Made by a program: the position numbers and the translations under genes. The notes beneath the pieces are model-generated. The model saw only the letters and a program-made list of their open reading frames with translations. It did no database searches and was not told where the DNA came from. 7,350 nucleotides of DNA. Origin: Halobacteriovorax sp. (GTDB lineage Bacteria > Bdellovibrionota > Bacteriovoracia > Bacteriovoracales > Bacteriovoracaceae). The stretch lies in the NCBI GenBank assembly GCA_002686115.1, contig NZAF01000096.1, forward strand, positions 1-7,350, in the 5' to 3' direction. The number at the start of each line of letters is the position of its first letter. Position 1 is the first letter of the stretch. Positions 6,548 through 7,350 of the stretch are shown piece by piece.

Positions 6548-7350
6548 GAGCTCCTGTTCTTGAAGTGTTTCTTTTTCTTGTTGTTGTATTCTTTCTCATT
6601 CTTTCTTGTAGTGTTTTAATGACCTCTACTTGAAATTGAATATCAGATTTATATTCATATAATAGACCTTCAACTTCCTTTGCTGATGCACTTAAGTCAG
6701 ACGTATTTAGCGCTTCTAGTCTTGAACGAAATCTTATCGCTGGAATTTTAATAAAATCTGAAGCGTCATCGCACCTTTCAAATAAAACAGCAAGTGCTTG
6801 AAGAAAGTTGTTAATACTACTTTTTTCATTTGTTAGCTGAATGATACCTCTAAGCGTTGCAAGTAAATCTCTTGAAGTGTCAGTGATTGCATTCTTTTGA
6901 TGTTCTATCCAGTTGCTTAAAAGGGTAGAGTCAAAAGTGCTTATTTTATCGATAAGAGTTAAGTCGTCTTTATTTGTTGTCTTGTAATGAATGAGTGCTC
7001 TGGCGCAGAGTCTCTCAAGCTCAATCTTTTCGTTATAGTCACCAGCAATTGGCATAAGATATCTTCCAATACCATCCGTGTGTGGTTGATAAATAGTTAC
7101 ATCGTGACTAATTGTCTCATTGGAGAAGTCTGAGATTTCACCCATTATATATTGAAGAGCTGAAATGATATCAGTGTACTTTATTTTATAATTTAAATCT
7201 TTTAACTCTCTTGATCCTTCCACTTCTTTTTTCTTAAATGATCGTAGAGAAATATGAGGCGTTACAATAACGCTCTTAAGATTCATTGTACCTTGTTTAA
7301 AAAGAGGACTTTCACCTAAAGATATCTCAACAGTTGGAACTTTTAATAGA
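6519..7350 (-). CDS. Unrecognised helical protein, probably 5'-partial and possibly frameshifted
   Basis: The frame runs from the right edge to TAA at 6519-6521. An ATG at 7286 gives 255 residues, but the 21 codons upstream are open to the window edge (V-P-T-V-E-I-S-L-G-E-S-P-L-F) and the other two frames there have stops. Only a weak AAGG precedes the ATG, so the true start may lie outside. Numbering from that ATG, residues 1-75 are mixed, with I-I-S-A-L-Q-Y-I-M-G-E-I at 40-51. Residues 80-229 are helical and soluble, with no signal peptide or membrane segment. No catalytic motif is visible. After M230 the sequence changes sharply to a basic, low-complexity tail of 25 residues (T-T-T-R-K-R-N-T-S-R). 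Over this stretch another frame is open and coiled-coil-like, suggesting a frameshift at the tandem repeat 6587-6606. It heads the visible operon. Function unknown. Confidence 0.75.
   Translation of the reverse strand, partial: LLKVPTVEISLGESPLFKQGTMNLKSVIVTPHISLRSFKKKEVEGSRELKDLNYKIKYTDIISALQYIMGEISDFSNETISHDVTIYQPHTDGIGRYLMPIAGDYNEKIELERLCARALIHYKTTNKDDLTLIDKISTFDSTLLSNWIEHQKNAITDTSRDLLATLRGIIQLTNEKSSINNFLQALAVLFERCDDASDFIKIPAIRFRSRLEALNTSDLSASAKEVEGLLYEYKSDIQFQVEVIKTLQERMRKNTTTRKRNTSRTGAHDGTIARGL
6551..6555 (-). promoter_or_regulatory. Shine-Dalgarno AGGAG for the small overlapping ORF
   Basis: AGGAG on the minus strand lies inside the 3' end of the upstream gene, 3 bases before the first ATG (6547) and 6 before the second (6544). 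It is the best Shine-Dalgarno match I noticed in the window and supports independent translation of the small ORF. Against this, the same bases encode Q-E-L in a plausible continuous coiled coil, so the match could be accidental. Confidence 0.5.
6587..6606. repeat. 10-base tandem duplication at a reading-frame switch
   Basis: On the minus strand the repeat reads AGAAAGAATG then AGAAAGAATA: two units of 10 bases differing only at the last base. Ten is not a multiple of three, so gain or loss of one unit shifts the frame. With two units the upstream protein ends in a basic tail at 6519. With one unit it would read L-Q-E-R-I-Q-Q-Q-E-K-E and continue to the stop at 6389. Short tandem repeats of this kind can change copy number by replication slippage, but two units alone is a modest substrate. 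Confidence 0.7.

Overview
The window is AT-rich (roughly one third G+C by eye). Every gene I can support lies on the minus strand, so transcription runs from the right edge to the left edge. Genes abut or overlap throughout. The largest gap is 34 bases (2237-2270), and I see no terminator, convincing internal promoter, RNA gene, CRISPR array or insertion sequence. The whole window therefore looks like part of one operon. AT-rich codon use, soluble signalling proteins and a nadK-recN pair would suit a low-GC member of the Bdellovibrionota (Bacteriovorax/Halobacteriovorax-like). That is an impression, not a proof.

In transcription order: (1) an unrecognised helical protein, open to the right edge (7350-6519); (2) a 51-52-residue reading frame overlapping its 3' end (6547-6389); (3) a family-9 glycosyltransferase-like protein with a helical C-terminal extension of about 200 residues (6376-4691); (4) a 206-residue acidic helical protein, weakly FliS-like in its second half (4694-4074); (5) a soluble histidine kinase starting at GTG (4122-2620); (6) a stand-alone receiver domain (2627-2271); (7) NAD kinase (2236-1340); (8) RecN, cut by the left edge (1338-1).

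The left part (nadK-recN) is conserved housekeeping. The right part (7350-2271) is a lineage-specific module joining a putative sugar transferase, helical accessory proteins and a cytoplasmic two-component pair. One reading, at low confidence, is surface or flagellar glycosylation under signal control. No flagellar gene is actually visible here.

The most striking observation is at 6587-6606. A near-perfect 10-base tandem repeat sits where the first gene switches from sensible coiled-coil sequence to an odd basic tail. Removing one repeat unit (or one base) joins that gene in frame to the small downstream reading frame, giving one continuous coiled-coil protein. This is either a recent frameshift, a phase-variable switch, or a true overlapping gene pair.
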